Source: a bacterium
GTDB lineage: Bacteria > JAUVQV01 > DATDCY01
Direction: 5' to 3'
Assembly (NCBI GenBank): GCA_036524115.1
Contig: DATDCY010000311.1
Location: 1-23,737, forward strand
Length of the DNA stretch: 23,737 bases
The position numbers and the translations under genes are program-made. Position 1 is the first letter of the stretch; the number at the start of each line of letters is the position of its first letter. A model generated the notes under the pieces. The model saw only the letters and a program-made list of their open reading frames with translations, was not told the DNA's origin and did not search any database. Shown here in pieces: positions 1 to 7,589 of this stretch.

Positions 1-737
1 TGCTCGGCGACGTCTGGGGCGACCCGGTGGCCTGGGCGAAGAAGTGCGAGGGCGAGTTCGGCGCCGACCTCGTCTGCCTGCAGCTGGCCGGCACCGACCC
101 GAACGGCGCCAACCGCAGCGCCGCCGACGCGGTCGCGACCGTCAAGGCGGTCGCCGGCGCGATCAGCGTGCCGCTGATCGTCTACGGCTCGGGCAACGCC
201 GAGAAGGACGCCGAGGTGCTCAAGGCGGTCGCCGAGGCGACGCAGGGGCTGAACGTCACGGTCGGCGCGGCGATCGAGGAGAACTACAAGTCGATCGGCG
301 CGGCGGCGATGGGCTTCGGCTGCAAGGTCATCGGCCAGACGCCGATCGACGTCAACATGGCCAAGCAGCTGAACATCCTGCTCACGAACCTCGGCGTCGC
401 CGTCGACAACCTGCTCATCGACCCCTCCACCGGCGCGCTCGGCTACGGGCTGGAGTACTCCTTCTCGATCCACGAGCGCATCAAGCTGGCGGCGCTCAAG
501 CAGAACGACGCGATGCTCCAGTCCCCGACCGTCTCGAACCTCGGCAAGGAGGCGTGGCGGGCCAAAGAGGCGAAGATCACGCAGGCGGAGGCGCCGCAGT
601 GGGGCGACCAGCGCAAGCGCGGCATCCTCTGGGAGGCCCTGACGGCCGTCGCCCTGATGATGGCCGGCTCCGACGTCCTGGTCATGCGCCACCCCGAGGC
701 GGCCAGGCTGGTCAGGCAGACGGTCGCGGCGCTCTAG
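1..737 (+). CDS. acsD: Corrinoid iron-sulfur protein small subunit, 5' partial (AcsD/CdhD)
   Basis: This is the small subunit of the corrinoid iron-sulfur protein (CFeSP), which carries the methyl group from methyl-tetrahydrofolate to acetyl-CoA synthase in the Wood-Ljungdahl pathway. The reading frame is open to the left edge from base 3, so about 244 C-terminal residues are seen of a family that is usually about 310 residues long. The internal GTG at base 27 is not a start, because the frame continues upstream with residues that fit the family (GDVWGDPVAWAKKCEGEFGA). A TIM-barrel pattern follows, including LIVYGSGN, an NILLTNLGV segment and DPSTGALGYGLEYS. The protein ends at TAG 735-737. 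It is immediately followed by acsC, its heterodimer partner, which supports the call. The N-terminus is outside the window. Confidence 0.92.
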   Translation, partial: LGDVWGDPVAWAKKCEGEFGADLVCLQLAGTDPNGANRSAADAVATVKAVAGAISVPLIVYGSGNAEKDAEVLKAVAEATQGLNVTVGAAIEENYKSIGAAAMGFGCKVIGQTPIDVNMAKQLNILLTNLGVAVDNLLIDPSTGALGYGLEYSFSIHERIKLAALKQNDAMLQSPTVSNLGKEAWRAKEAKITQAEAPQWGDQRKRGILWEALTAVALMMAGSDVLVMRHPEAARLVRQTVAAL

Positions 738-768
738 GGCGGCGGACGGGCTGACCGGGCAAAGACGA

Positions 769-798
769 CACGGGCGTGCCGAGCGGATCGGGCCCGTG
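769..798 (+). other. Inverted repeat in the acsD-acsC gap
   Basis: A 7-bp perfect inverted repeat (CACGGGC at 769-775, GCCCGTG at 792-798) with a 16-base loop sits between acsD and acsC. There is no T tract, so it is not a typical intrinsic terminator. It could be an mRNA processing or stability element setting subunit ratio, but short GC-rich repeats also arise by chance in DNA of this composition. Confidence 0.3.
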
Positions 799-825
799 CA
801 ACCCATAGGGAGGTAAGGAAACGTC

Positions 826-2169
826 ATGGCGCTCACAGGCATGCAGATCTTCAAGTATATGCCGAAGACCAACTGCGGCCAGTGCGGGGTCCCCACCTGC
901 CTGGCCTTCGCGATGAAGCTGGCCTCCGCCGGCGCGTCCCTCGACCAGTGCCCGTTCGTCTCCGAGGAGGCCAAGGCGGTGCTCGCCGAGGCCTCGGCGC
1001 CGCCGATCCGCGGCGTGACGATCGGCGAGGGCGAGTTCGCGCTCAAGGTCGGCGAAGAGCTGGTGCTGCACCGGCACGAGAAGACCTTCTTCAACCCCTG
1101 CGGTTACGCGCTGCTGATCGAGGACACCGAGGCCGCCGACGCCGTCGCCACAAAGCTCGCGGCGCTCAAGGCCGCGACCTACGAGCGCGTCGCGCAGACG
1201 CTGCGCGCCAACCTCGTGGCGGTGAAGAACACGTCTGGCGACGCCGCGAAGTTCGCGGCGTGCGTCAAGGCGGTCGCCGGCGCGATCCCGTACCCGCTCG
1301 TGCTCATGGCCGAGCCGGCGGCCATCGAGGCGGCGCTCGCGGGCACCGCGCTCAAGCGGCCGCTGCTCTACGCCGCCACCAAGGCCAACCTCGACGTCAT
1401 GGGGGCGCTGGCCAAGAAGGTCGGCGTGCCGCTGGCGGTCAAGGCCGCGAGCCTCGACGAACTGGGCGAGCTGACCGCGAAGCTCGACGGCATGGGCGTC
1501 AAGGACCTCGTCCTCGACCCCGGCTCGCGCACGCTCAAGGAGACGCACCAGAACCTGGTCTACATCCGCCGCGCCGCCCTCAAGAAGAAGCTGCGCCCCT
1601 TCGGCTTCCCCGTCATCACCTTCCCGGCCGAGGAGACGACGGACGACATGATGGAGACGGTCCACGCGGCCGTCTACACCATCAAGTACGGCGGCGTCGT
1701 CGTGCTGCGCGACCTCTCCCCCGAGAAGGCCTACGCGCTCTACGTGCTGCGCCAGAACATCTACACCGACCCGCAGCGGCCGATGCAGGTCGCCCAGGAC
1801 ATCTACTCGCTCAACGGCGCGGACGAGAACTCGCCGGTGCTGATCACGACGAACTTCTCGCTGACCTACTTCATCGTCTCGAGCGAGATCGAGGGGAGCA
1901 AGGTGCCGACCTGGCTGGCGATCGTCGACACCGACGGGCTCTCGACGCTGACCGCGTGGGCCGCCGGGAAGTTCGTGCCGGACCGGATCGCGGCCTTCGT
2001 CAAGAAGTCCGGCATCGAGGCCAAGGTCAAGCACCGCACGGTGGTCATCCCCGGCTACACCGCGCAGCTCTCCGGAGAGCTGGAGGACGAGCTGAGCGGC
2101 TGGAAGGTCGTCGTCGGGCCGCGCGAGGCCTCGGAGCTGCCCGCGTTCCTCAAGGCCTTCAAACCGTAG
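826..2169 (+). CDS. acsC: Corrinoid iron-sulfur protein large subunit (AcsC/CdhE)
   Basis: This is the large CFeSP subunit, which binds the cobamide cofactor and a low-potential [4Fe-4S] cluster that re-reduces cobalt. The 447-residue protein matches the usual family length. Its N-terminus shows the cluster motif Cys17-x2-Cys20-x4-Cys25-x16-Cys42. A TIM-barrel region follows (LVLDPGSRTLKETHQNLVYI), then a C-terminal domain with LITTNFSLTYF and the VVIPGYTAQLSGELEDEL segment typical of the cobamide-binding end. The ATG at 826 is preceded by a clear ribosome binding site (GGGAGGTAAGG). The gene lies 88 bases after acsD, its heterodimer partner, and 10 bases before the CooC-like ATPase gene, so it is probably cotranscribed with both. 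The assignment rests on motifs and context. Confidence 0.95.
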   Translation: MALTGMQIFKYMPKTNCGQCGVPTCLAFAMKLASAGASLDQCPFVSEEAKAVLAEASAPPIRGVTIGEGEFALKVGEELVLHRHEKTFFNPCGYALLIEDTEAADAVATKLAALKAATYERVAQTLRANLVAVKNTSGDAAKFAACVKAVAGAIPYPLVLMAEPAAIEAALAGTALKRPLLYAATKANLDVMGALAKKVGVPLAVKAASLDELGELTAKLDGMGVKDLVLDPGSRTLKETHQNLVYIRRAALKKKLRPFGFPVITFPAEETTDDMMETVHAAVYTIKYGGVVVLRDLSPEKAYALYVLRQNIYTDPQRPMQVAQDIYSLNGADENSPVLITTNFSLTYFIVSSEIEGSKVPTWLAIVDTDGLSTLTAWAAGKFVPDRIAAFVKKSGIEAKVKHRTVVIPGYTAQLSGELEDELSGWKVVVGPREASELPAFLKAFKP

Positions 2170-2179
2170 GGGCCCCGGC

Positions 2180-2962
2180 GTGAAGATTGCGGTCACGGGC
2201 AAGGGCGGCGTCGGCAAGACGACCGTCGCCGCCGGCCTCGCGCGCCTCTTCGCGCGCGAGGGGCGCCCGGTCATCACGATCGACGCGGACCCGGACGCGA
2301 ACCTCGCCGCGGCCCTCGGGATCGACCCCGAGGCCGCGGCGAAGATCGTGCCGATCGCGAAGATGAAGGAGCTGATCGCCGAGCGCACCGGCGCCAAGCC
2401 CGGCGCGATCGGCGGCATCTTCAAGCTCAACCCGCGGGTCGACGACCTGCCGGACGAGTTCAGCGTCAAGGCCTTTGGGGTCAAGCACCTCGTGCTCGGC
2501 ACCGTGGAGAAGGGCGGCTCCGGGTGCATCTGCCCGGAGTCGACGATGCTCAAGGCGCTGATGAAGCACGTCATCGTGCGCCGCGAGGAAGTCGTGATCA
2601 TGGACATGGAGGCGGGCATCGAGCACCTCGGCCGCGGCACGAGCGCCTCGGTCGACGCGATGCTCGTCGTGGTCGAGCCGGGGCAGCGCAGCATCCAGAC
2701 GGCGCGGCAGATCCACAAGCTGGCCGCGGACCTGGGCGTCACGCGCGTGTTCCTCGTGCTCAACAAGGTGCGCGACGCCGCCGAGGAGGCCGAGCTGCGC
2801 GCGCACCTGCCGGATCTGCCCGTGATCGGCACCGTGCTCGAGCGCGAGTCGATCCGCAAGGCCGACCTCGCGGGGCGCTCGCCCTTCGACGTCGAGCCGG
2901 CGTTCGTCGCCGAGATCGCCGCGATCAAGGAGCGGCTGGCGGCGGAGGTCGGCGCACACTAG
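2180..2962 (+). CDS. cooC: CooC-type nickel-insertion ATPase (CODH/ACS maturation)
   Basis: This is a 260-residue MinD/ParA-fold ATPase of the CooC/AcsF type, which helps load nickel into carbon monoxide dehydrogenase or acetyl-CoA synthase. It opens with the deviant Walker A motif GKGGVGKTT at residues 8-16, followed by DADPDANLAAALG. The metal-binding CxC motif is present as Cys116-Ile-Cys118 (GSGCICPEST), matching the Cys pair known in Rhodospirillum CooC. The DMEAGIEHLGRGT segment is also characteristic. The start is GTG at 2180, 10 bases after acsC stops; no in-frame ATG lies closer to the Walker A. Its place between CFeSP and methyltransferase genes fits a maturation role. It could equally be named acsF, and the sequence alone does not say whether the client is CODH or ACS. 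Confidence 0.9.
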   Translation: MKIAVTGKGGVGKTTVAAGLARLFAREGRPVITIDADPDANLAAALGIDPEAAAKIVPIAKMKELIAERTGAKPGAIGGIFKLNPRVDDLPDEFSVKAFGVKHLVLGTVEKGGSGCICPESTMLKALMKHVIVRREEVVIMDMEAGIEHLGRGTSASVDAMLVVVEPGQRSIQTARQIHKLAADLGVTRVFLVLNKVRDAAEEAELRAHLPDLPVIGTVLERESIRKADLAGRSPFDVEPAFVAEIAAIKERLAAEVGAH

Positions 2963-2965
2963 AAG

Positions 2966-3044
2966 AATGGGGACAGATCAATTTTTGCGCGCAACTCAAC
3001 GGACGTGGGGGCGGTTCGGGTCGGAAGATAAGTCTGTCCCCATT
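2966..3044. repeat. Palindromic element with perfect 12-bp inverted repeats
   Basis: AATGGGGACAGA at 2966-2977 is the exact reverse complement of TCTGTCCCCATT at 3033-3044. The 55-base spacer contains no ORF. The element fills almost the whole gap between cooC and acsE. Similar GGGGACAG/CTGTCCCC ends occur in REP-like palindromes of environmental bacteria, from memory, so this is probably a small dispersed repeat inserted in the operon. It could form an RNA stem and affect expression of acsE downstream. Confidence 0.6.
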
Positions 3045-3067
3045 TTCCAAGAAAAGGGAGAACGAAC

Positions 3068-3883
3068 ATGCTGATCATCGCCGAGAAGATCAACATCATG
3101 TCGAAGACCATCGGACCGGCCATCCGCGCCAAGGACCCCAAGCCGATCCAGGAGCTGGCGCTCCTGCAGGTCAAGGGCGGCGCGAAGGCGCTGGACCTGA
3201 ACCTCGGCCCGGCGACCAAGGACGGCCCCGCCACGATGCAGTGGCTCGTCAAGACCGTCGAGGAGGTCGTCGACGACACGATCCAGCTCTCGCTGGACAC
3301 CAAGAACCTCGAGGCGATGGAGGCCGGCCTCGCCGTCGTCAAGAAGCACAAGCCGATGATCAACTCGACGAACGCCGACGAGGGCGTCCTCGACAAGATG
3401 ATGCCGATCGCGGCGAAATACGACGCCGACATCATCGCGCTGGCGATGACGCTCGCGGGCATCCCGCGCGACTGCGACGAGCGGATGGTCAACGCGGCGA
3501 CGATCATGGGCAAGGCGATGGAGCACAACGTCGCGCTCGACCGGATCTACCTCGACCCGCTCGTGCTGCCGATCGGGGTGGCCCAGCAGGACGTCAACGA
3601 GTGCATCAAGGCCGTCCGCATGTTCCAGGAGCTCAACGACGGGGAGCCGATGAAGACGGTCGTCGGCCTCTCGAACGTGTACAACGCGACGCCGAAGCAC
3701 CTGCACACGCGCATCGGCGGCACCTTCTTCACGATGCTGGCCTCGGCGGGCCTGACCGCGGCGATCGCGGACTCGACGAACGCCGAGTTCATGGCGACGG
3801 TCCGCACCGTCGAGCTGCTGAAGAACGAGATCCTCTACGCCGGCTCGTACCTCGACGACCTGGTCCCGCCGCCGGCGGCCTAG
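3068..3883 (+). CDS. acsE: Methyltetrahydrofolate:corrinoid iron-sulfur protein methyltransferase (AcsE)
   Basis: This enzyme transfers the N5-methyl group of methyl-tetrahydrofolate to Co(I) of the CFeSP, the last step of the methyl branch. The 271-residue protein is a pterin-binding TIM barrel. It has the expected IIAEKIN start, a DLNLGP strand, INSTNADEG, YLDPL with Asp163, and GLSNVYN with Asn203. These fit the folate-binding Asp and Asn residues known in the Moorella enzyme (about 160 and 199), allowing for a small offset. The ATG at 3068 has a ribosome binding site (AAGGGAG) about 8 bases upstream, just beyond the palindromic element. It follows the genes for its protein substrate, AcsCD. 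Confidence 0.94.
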   Translation: MLIIAEKINIMSKTIGPAIRAKDPKPIQELALLQVKGGAKALDLNLGPATKDGPATMQWLVKTVEEVVDDTIQLSLDTKNLEAMEAGLAVVKKHKPMINSTNADEGVLDKMMPIAAKYDADIIALAMTLAGIPRDCDERMVNAATIMGKAMEHNVALDRIYLDPLVLPIGVAQQDVNECIKAVRMFQELNDGEPMKTVVGLSNVYNATPKHLHTRIGGTFFTMLASAGLTAAIADSTNAEFMATVRTVELLKNEILYAGSYLDDLVPPPAA

Positions 3884-3949
3884 GGCGCGCACGGAACGAC
3901 TGGAGAGAATGCAGCACGCCGGCGCCGCAGGGGGCGCGCGGGGGAGGCG

Positions 3950-6688
3950 ATGGAGAGCAAGCAGACGATAACGATCAACGGGAGGCCGTGCGGGTTCGCG
4001 GCGGGCGAGACCGTGCTCGACGTGGCCCGCCGCAACGGCATCGACATCCCGACCCTCTGCCACCTCAAGGGGGCGACCCCGACCGGCGCCTGCCGGGTCT
4101 GCATGGTGGAGGTCGAGAAGGCGCGCAGCCTCATGGCGGCCTGCGCGCTGCCGGCGGCCGACGGCATGATGGTCCAGACCGAGTCGCCCAAGGTGGTGCG
4201 CAGCCGCAGGATGGTGGTCGAGCTGCTGCTCTCCTCGGGGAGCCACGACTGCGTCACCTGCGCCGGCGCCGGCGAGTGCCGGCTGCAGGAGCTGGCGCTG
4301 CGCTACGGCGTCGTCGGGCGGGCCTTCCCGGCGACGCCGCCGCGCTACGAGCCCGAGACCGTCAACCCCTTCATCATGCGCAACTTCTCCAAGTGCATCC
4401 TCTGCGGCCGCTGCGTGCAGGCCTGCAACGACGTGCAGGTCAACGAGGCGATCCACTTCGGCTACCGCGGCAAGCGCAGCAAGATCGTCGCCGGCGAGGA
4501 CGTCGCCTACAAGGACGGCGAGTGCGTCTTCTGCGGCGAGTGCGTGCAGGCCTGCCCGACCTACGCGCTGGTGCTCAAGGAGGCCAACGTCAAGGTCCGG
4601 CCCTGGGAGGGGCAGCGGGTGCGCACCACCTGCAGCTACTGCGGGGTCGGCTGCCAGATGTGGCTGCACATCAGCGACAACCGCGTCGTCAAGGTCAGCG
4701 GCGTCGAGGGGACCGGACCCAATCATGGCAGCCTCTGCGTCAAGGGGCGCTTCGGCTACCACTTCATCGGGCACCCGGACCGGCTGAAGACGCCCCTGAT
4801 CCGCCAGGGCGGCGGCTTCCGGGAGGCCTCGTGGGACGAGGCGCTCGGGCTGGTCGCGGAGAAGCTCGCCGCCGCGCGAGCCGCCGGCCCGCAGACGGTC
4901 GGCGTGCTCTCGTCGGCGCGGGTGAGCAACGAGACGAACTACCTGCTCCAGAAGCTCGCGCGGGGGGCGCTCGGGACCAACAACGTCGACCACTGCGCTC
5001 GGCTCTGACACAGTTCCACGGTGGCCGGTCTGGCCGCCGCCTTCGGCTCCGGGGCGATGACGAACCCGATCGCCGACATCGAGGAGGCGCAGGTCATCCT
5101 CGTCACGGGTTCGAACACCACCGAGAACCACCCCGTGCTCTCGTCCTACGTCAAGCGGGCGGTCAAGCACCGGGGCGCGAAGCTGATCGTCGTCGACCCG
5201 CGGCGCATCCCGCTGACCCGGCACGCGGCGCTCTGGCTGCGGCCGAAGCCCGGCACGGACGTCGCCTGGGTCAACGGACTGCTGCACGTGATCCTCGCGG
5301 AGAACCTCCACGACGAGAAGTACGTGGCGGCGCGCACGGTCGGCCTCGAGGAGATGAAGAAGGCCGTGGCTGCGTACACCCCCGAGCGCGTCGAGGCGAT
5401 CACCGGCATCCCGGCGGCCGACCTCGTGGCCGCCGCCCGGCTCTACGCCTCGGTCCCGGCCGCGAGCATCCTCTACACGATGGGCATCACCCAGCACGTC
5501 GCGGGGACCGACGGGGTCAAGTCCCTCGCGAACCTGGCCATGCTCTGCGGCAACGTCGGCGTGCGCGGCGGGGGCGTGAACCCGCTGCGCGGCCAGAACA
5601 ACGTCCAGGGCGCCTGCGACATGGGCGCGCTGCCGGACGTCTACACCGGCTACCAGAAGGTGGCGAACCCGGAGGCCCGCGCGAAGGTGGCCAGGGCCTG
5701 GGGGGTCGCGGAGCTGCCCGCGGCGCCCGGCCTGACGGCGACGGAGATGCTCCCCGCGGCGCACCGCGGCGAGCTCAAGGCGCTCTACATCGTCGGCGAG
5801 AACCCGATGGTCTCGGACGCCGACATCGCGCACGTCGAGGCCTGCCTGAAGCACCTCGACTTCCTGGTGGTGCAGGACATCTTCCTGACCGAGACCGCGC
5901 AGCTCGCGCACGTCGTGCTGCCGGCGGCCTGCTTCGCCGAGGTCGACGGCACCTTCACGAACACCGAGCGCAAGGTGCAGCGCATCCGCAAGGCGGTCGA
6001 GCCGCCGGGCCAGGCCCGCGCCGACTGGGAGATCGTCGCGGACCTCGCGACGCGCCTCGGGCACCCCATGGCGTATGGCGGCGCCGAGGCGATCATGACC
6101 GAGATCGCGAAGGTCACGCCCTCGTACTGCGGGATCTCCTACCCGCGGCTGGAGCGCGAGGAGATCCACTGGCCGTGCACGGGGACCGACCACCCCGGCA
6201 CGCCCTGCCTGCACATGGACCAGTTCACCTGCGGGCTCGGCAACTTCTCGACGGTCGAGTACCGCCCGCCGGCGGAGAGCCCCGACCGGGAGTACCCGCT
6301 GCTGCTGACGACGGGCCGGGTGCTCTACCAGTACCACACCGGCACGATGACCATGAAGAGCGCGGGACTCAACGAGAGGGCGCCGCGGAGCTTCGTCGAG
6401 ATCGCCCCGGAGGACGCGCGCGCCGCCGGCATCGCGGACGGCGACGACGTGCTCGTCAGCTCGCGTCGCGGCGAGATCGTGGTCCGGGCGCGCGTCTCGG
6501 GAATGACGGCCCCCGGGACGGTCTTCATGCCGTTCCACTGGGCCGAGGCCGCGGCGAACCGGCTGACCTCATCCGCCGCGCTCGACCCGGTGTCGAAGAT
6601 CCCCGAGTTCAAGGTCTCCGCGGTCCGCATCGCGAAGGTCGAGACGGAGGCGGAGACGATGACGGCCGCCGGCGAGGAGAGAAGATGA
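3950..6688 (+). CDS. fdhA: Selenocysteine-containing formate dehydrogenase catalytic subunit (read through TGA 5006-5008)
   Basis: This is the catalytic molybdenum/tungsten formate dehydrogenase, interconverting CO2 and formate at the start of the methyl branch. The frame runs 912 residues if TGA 5006-5008 is read as selenocysteine (residue 353). The upstream part ends DHCARL and the same frame resumes HSSTVAGLAAAFGSGAMTNP, exactly the conserved active-site context of FdhA proteins. Domains in order: a plant-type [2Fe-2S] domain (residues about 5-80), a NuoG-like His/Cys cluster segment (CVTCAGAGEC), two [4Fe-4S] motifs (CILCGRCVQAC, CVFCGECVQACP), the CSYCGVGC cluster of the catalytic domain, the bis-MGD regions, and the C-terminal molydopterin-dinucleotide-binding barrel (LLTTGRVLYQYHTGTMT). 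The ATG at 3950 follows GGGGGAGG. The length matches acetogen FdhA. A SECIS-like hairpin lies just after the TGA. Its stop overlaps the next start (ATGA). Confidence 0.95.
5006..5039 (+). promoter_or_regulatory. Selenocysteine TGA codon with bacterial SECIS hairpin
   Basis: TGA at 5006-5008 is followed 18 bases later by a hairpin: stem 5019-5026 (CGGTGGCC) pairs with 5032-5039 (GGCCGCCG), with one G-T wobble, around the 5-base loop GGTCT at 5027-5031. The loop sequence GGUCU and the 18-base spacing from the UGA match the E. coli fdhF SECIS as I remember it. This is the element bound by SelB to decode UGA as selenocysteine. The genome must therefore carry selA, selB, selC and selD elsewhere. 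Confidence 0.9.
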
Positions 6689-7188
6689 GCCAGACGACGA
6701 TGGAGACCCGGCCGGACCTGGCCGACGTCACCCCGGCGATGTGGACGCGCATCGACGCGATCATCGCCGAGCACCGCGGCGCCGCCGGCGCGACGATCCC
6801 GGCGCTGCGCAAGTGCCAGGACACCGTGGGGTACCTGCCGAAGCCGCTGATCGGCTACGTGGCGGCGGGGCTCGGGCTGCCGCGCGCGGAGGTCTTCGGC
6901 GTGGCGACCTTCTACTCGCTTTTCACGCTCGTGCCGCGCGGGCGCCACTGCATCAAGGCCTGCGAGGGCACCGCCTGCTACGTGCGCGGCATCAAGGAGG
7001 TCATCGGGCGGGTGCGCGACACCTACGGCGTGAGCATCGGTGAGACCACCGAGGACCGGCGCTTCTCGCTGGAATCGGTGCGCTGCCTCGGCGCCTGCGG
7101 GCTGGCGCCGGTGGTCGTGGTCGACCAGGACACCCACGGCGGCGTGACGCCGGAGAAGATCACCAGGATCCTCGAGGAGTACAAGTGA
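6685..7188 (+). CDS. NuoE/HndA-type [2Fe-2S] subunit
   Basis: This 167-residue protein is the 24-kDa NuoE-type subunit (HndA/HydC/HylA class) with a thioredoxin-like [2Fe-2S] fold. The four ligands are visible as CEGTAC (Cys-x4-Cys) and CLGAC (Cys-x3-Cys). The helical N-terminus contains the family pattern ALRKCQDTVGYLP and the FGVATFYSLF segment. The ATG at 6685 overlaps the fdhA stop (ATGA), so the two are translationally coupled. With the following HndB-like and NuoF-like genes it would form the diaphorase part of an NAD(P)-linked, possibly electron-bifurcating, formate dehydrogenase. The sequence does not establish whether NAD or NADP is used. Confidence 0.9.
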   Translation: MSQTTMETRPDLADVTPAMWTRIDAIIAEHRGAAGATIPALRKCQDTVGYLPKPLIGYVAAGLGLPRAEVFGVATFYSLFTLVPRGRHCIKACEGTACYVRGIKEVIGRVRDTYGVSIGETTEDRRFSLESVRCLGACGLAPVVVVDQDTHGGVTPEKITRILEEYK

Positions 7189-7589
7189 TGGCCAAGCTGA
7201 CCATCGACGACCTGAAGAAGATCCGGGAGAAGACGCTCCCGACGCTCTGCCTTGGCTCGTGCAGCGAGCGCGCGAAGATCACCCTGCACATGGGCACCTG
7301 CGGCGTCGCCGCCGGCGCCGGGCCGGTGATGGACGCGCTCAAGGAGGAGATGGCCGCGGCCAGGCGCGACGACATCCGCGTCGTCGTCTCGGCGTGCGCC
7401 GGCATGTGTTCCTCCGAGCCGAACGTGACCGTGGAGATCAAGGGCGCCGACCCCGTGGTCTACCAGCACATGGACGGGCCGAGGATGCGGCAGGTCTTCC
7501 GCCGCCACGTGCTGCGCGGGGAGGTCCAGGCCGAGTTCGCGCTGATGCGCCAGAGCGCGTTCGCGCCGCCGGCGGGAGGTGCGAAGTGA
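7188..7589 (+). CDS. HndB-like thioredoxin-fold [2Fe-2S] ferredoxin subunit
   Basis: This 133-residue protein resembles the HndB subunit of NADP-reducing hydrogenases, a small thioredoxin-like [2Fe-2S] protein. Visible cysteines are Cys21, Cys25 and Cys38 (MGTCGVAAGA) and the pair in SACAGMC, which fit the Cys-x(~35)-Cys-x3-Cys pattern of the fold, followed by PNVTVEIKG. I chose ATG 7188, whose A is the last base of the nuoE-like stop (TGATG); a GTG at 7185 is the alternative and adds one residue. Its stop overlaps the GTG start of the nuoF-like gene. It most likely passes electrons between the NuoE-like, NuoF-like and FdhA subunits. Confidence 0.82.
   Translation: MAKLTIDDLKKIREKTLPTLCLGSCSERAKITLHMGTCGVAAGAGPVMDALKEEMAAARRDDIRVVVSACAGMCSSEPNVTVEIKGADPVVYQHMDGPRMRQVFRRHVLRGEVQAEFALMRQSAFAPPAGGAK

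Noticed and set aside
712-2928. Long open frames on the - strand opposite acsC and cooC (and similar long frames elsewhere in the first 9.7 kb)
   Set aside because: High-GC DNA produces long antisense frames; these are Arg/Ala/Gly/Leu-rich with no family motifs, and the + strand genes are certain.
5006-5008. TGA read as a nonsense mutation making fdhA a pseudogene
   Set aside because: The frame is intact on both sides, the flanking residues match the selenocysteine site, and a SECIS-like hairpin follows at the right distance.
2524-7188. A very long + frame running through cooC, acsE and fdhA to the nuoE-like gene
   Set aside because: Only its last part (6685-7188) is a real gene; the rest is an out-of-frame shadow rich in Arg, Gly and Asp.
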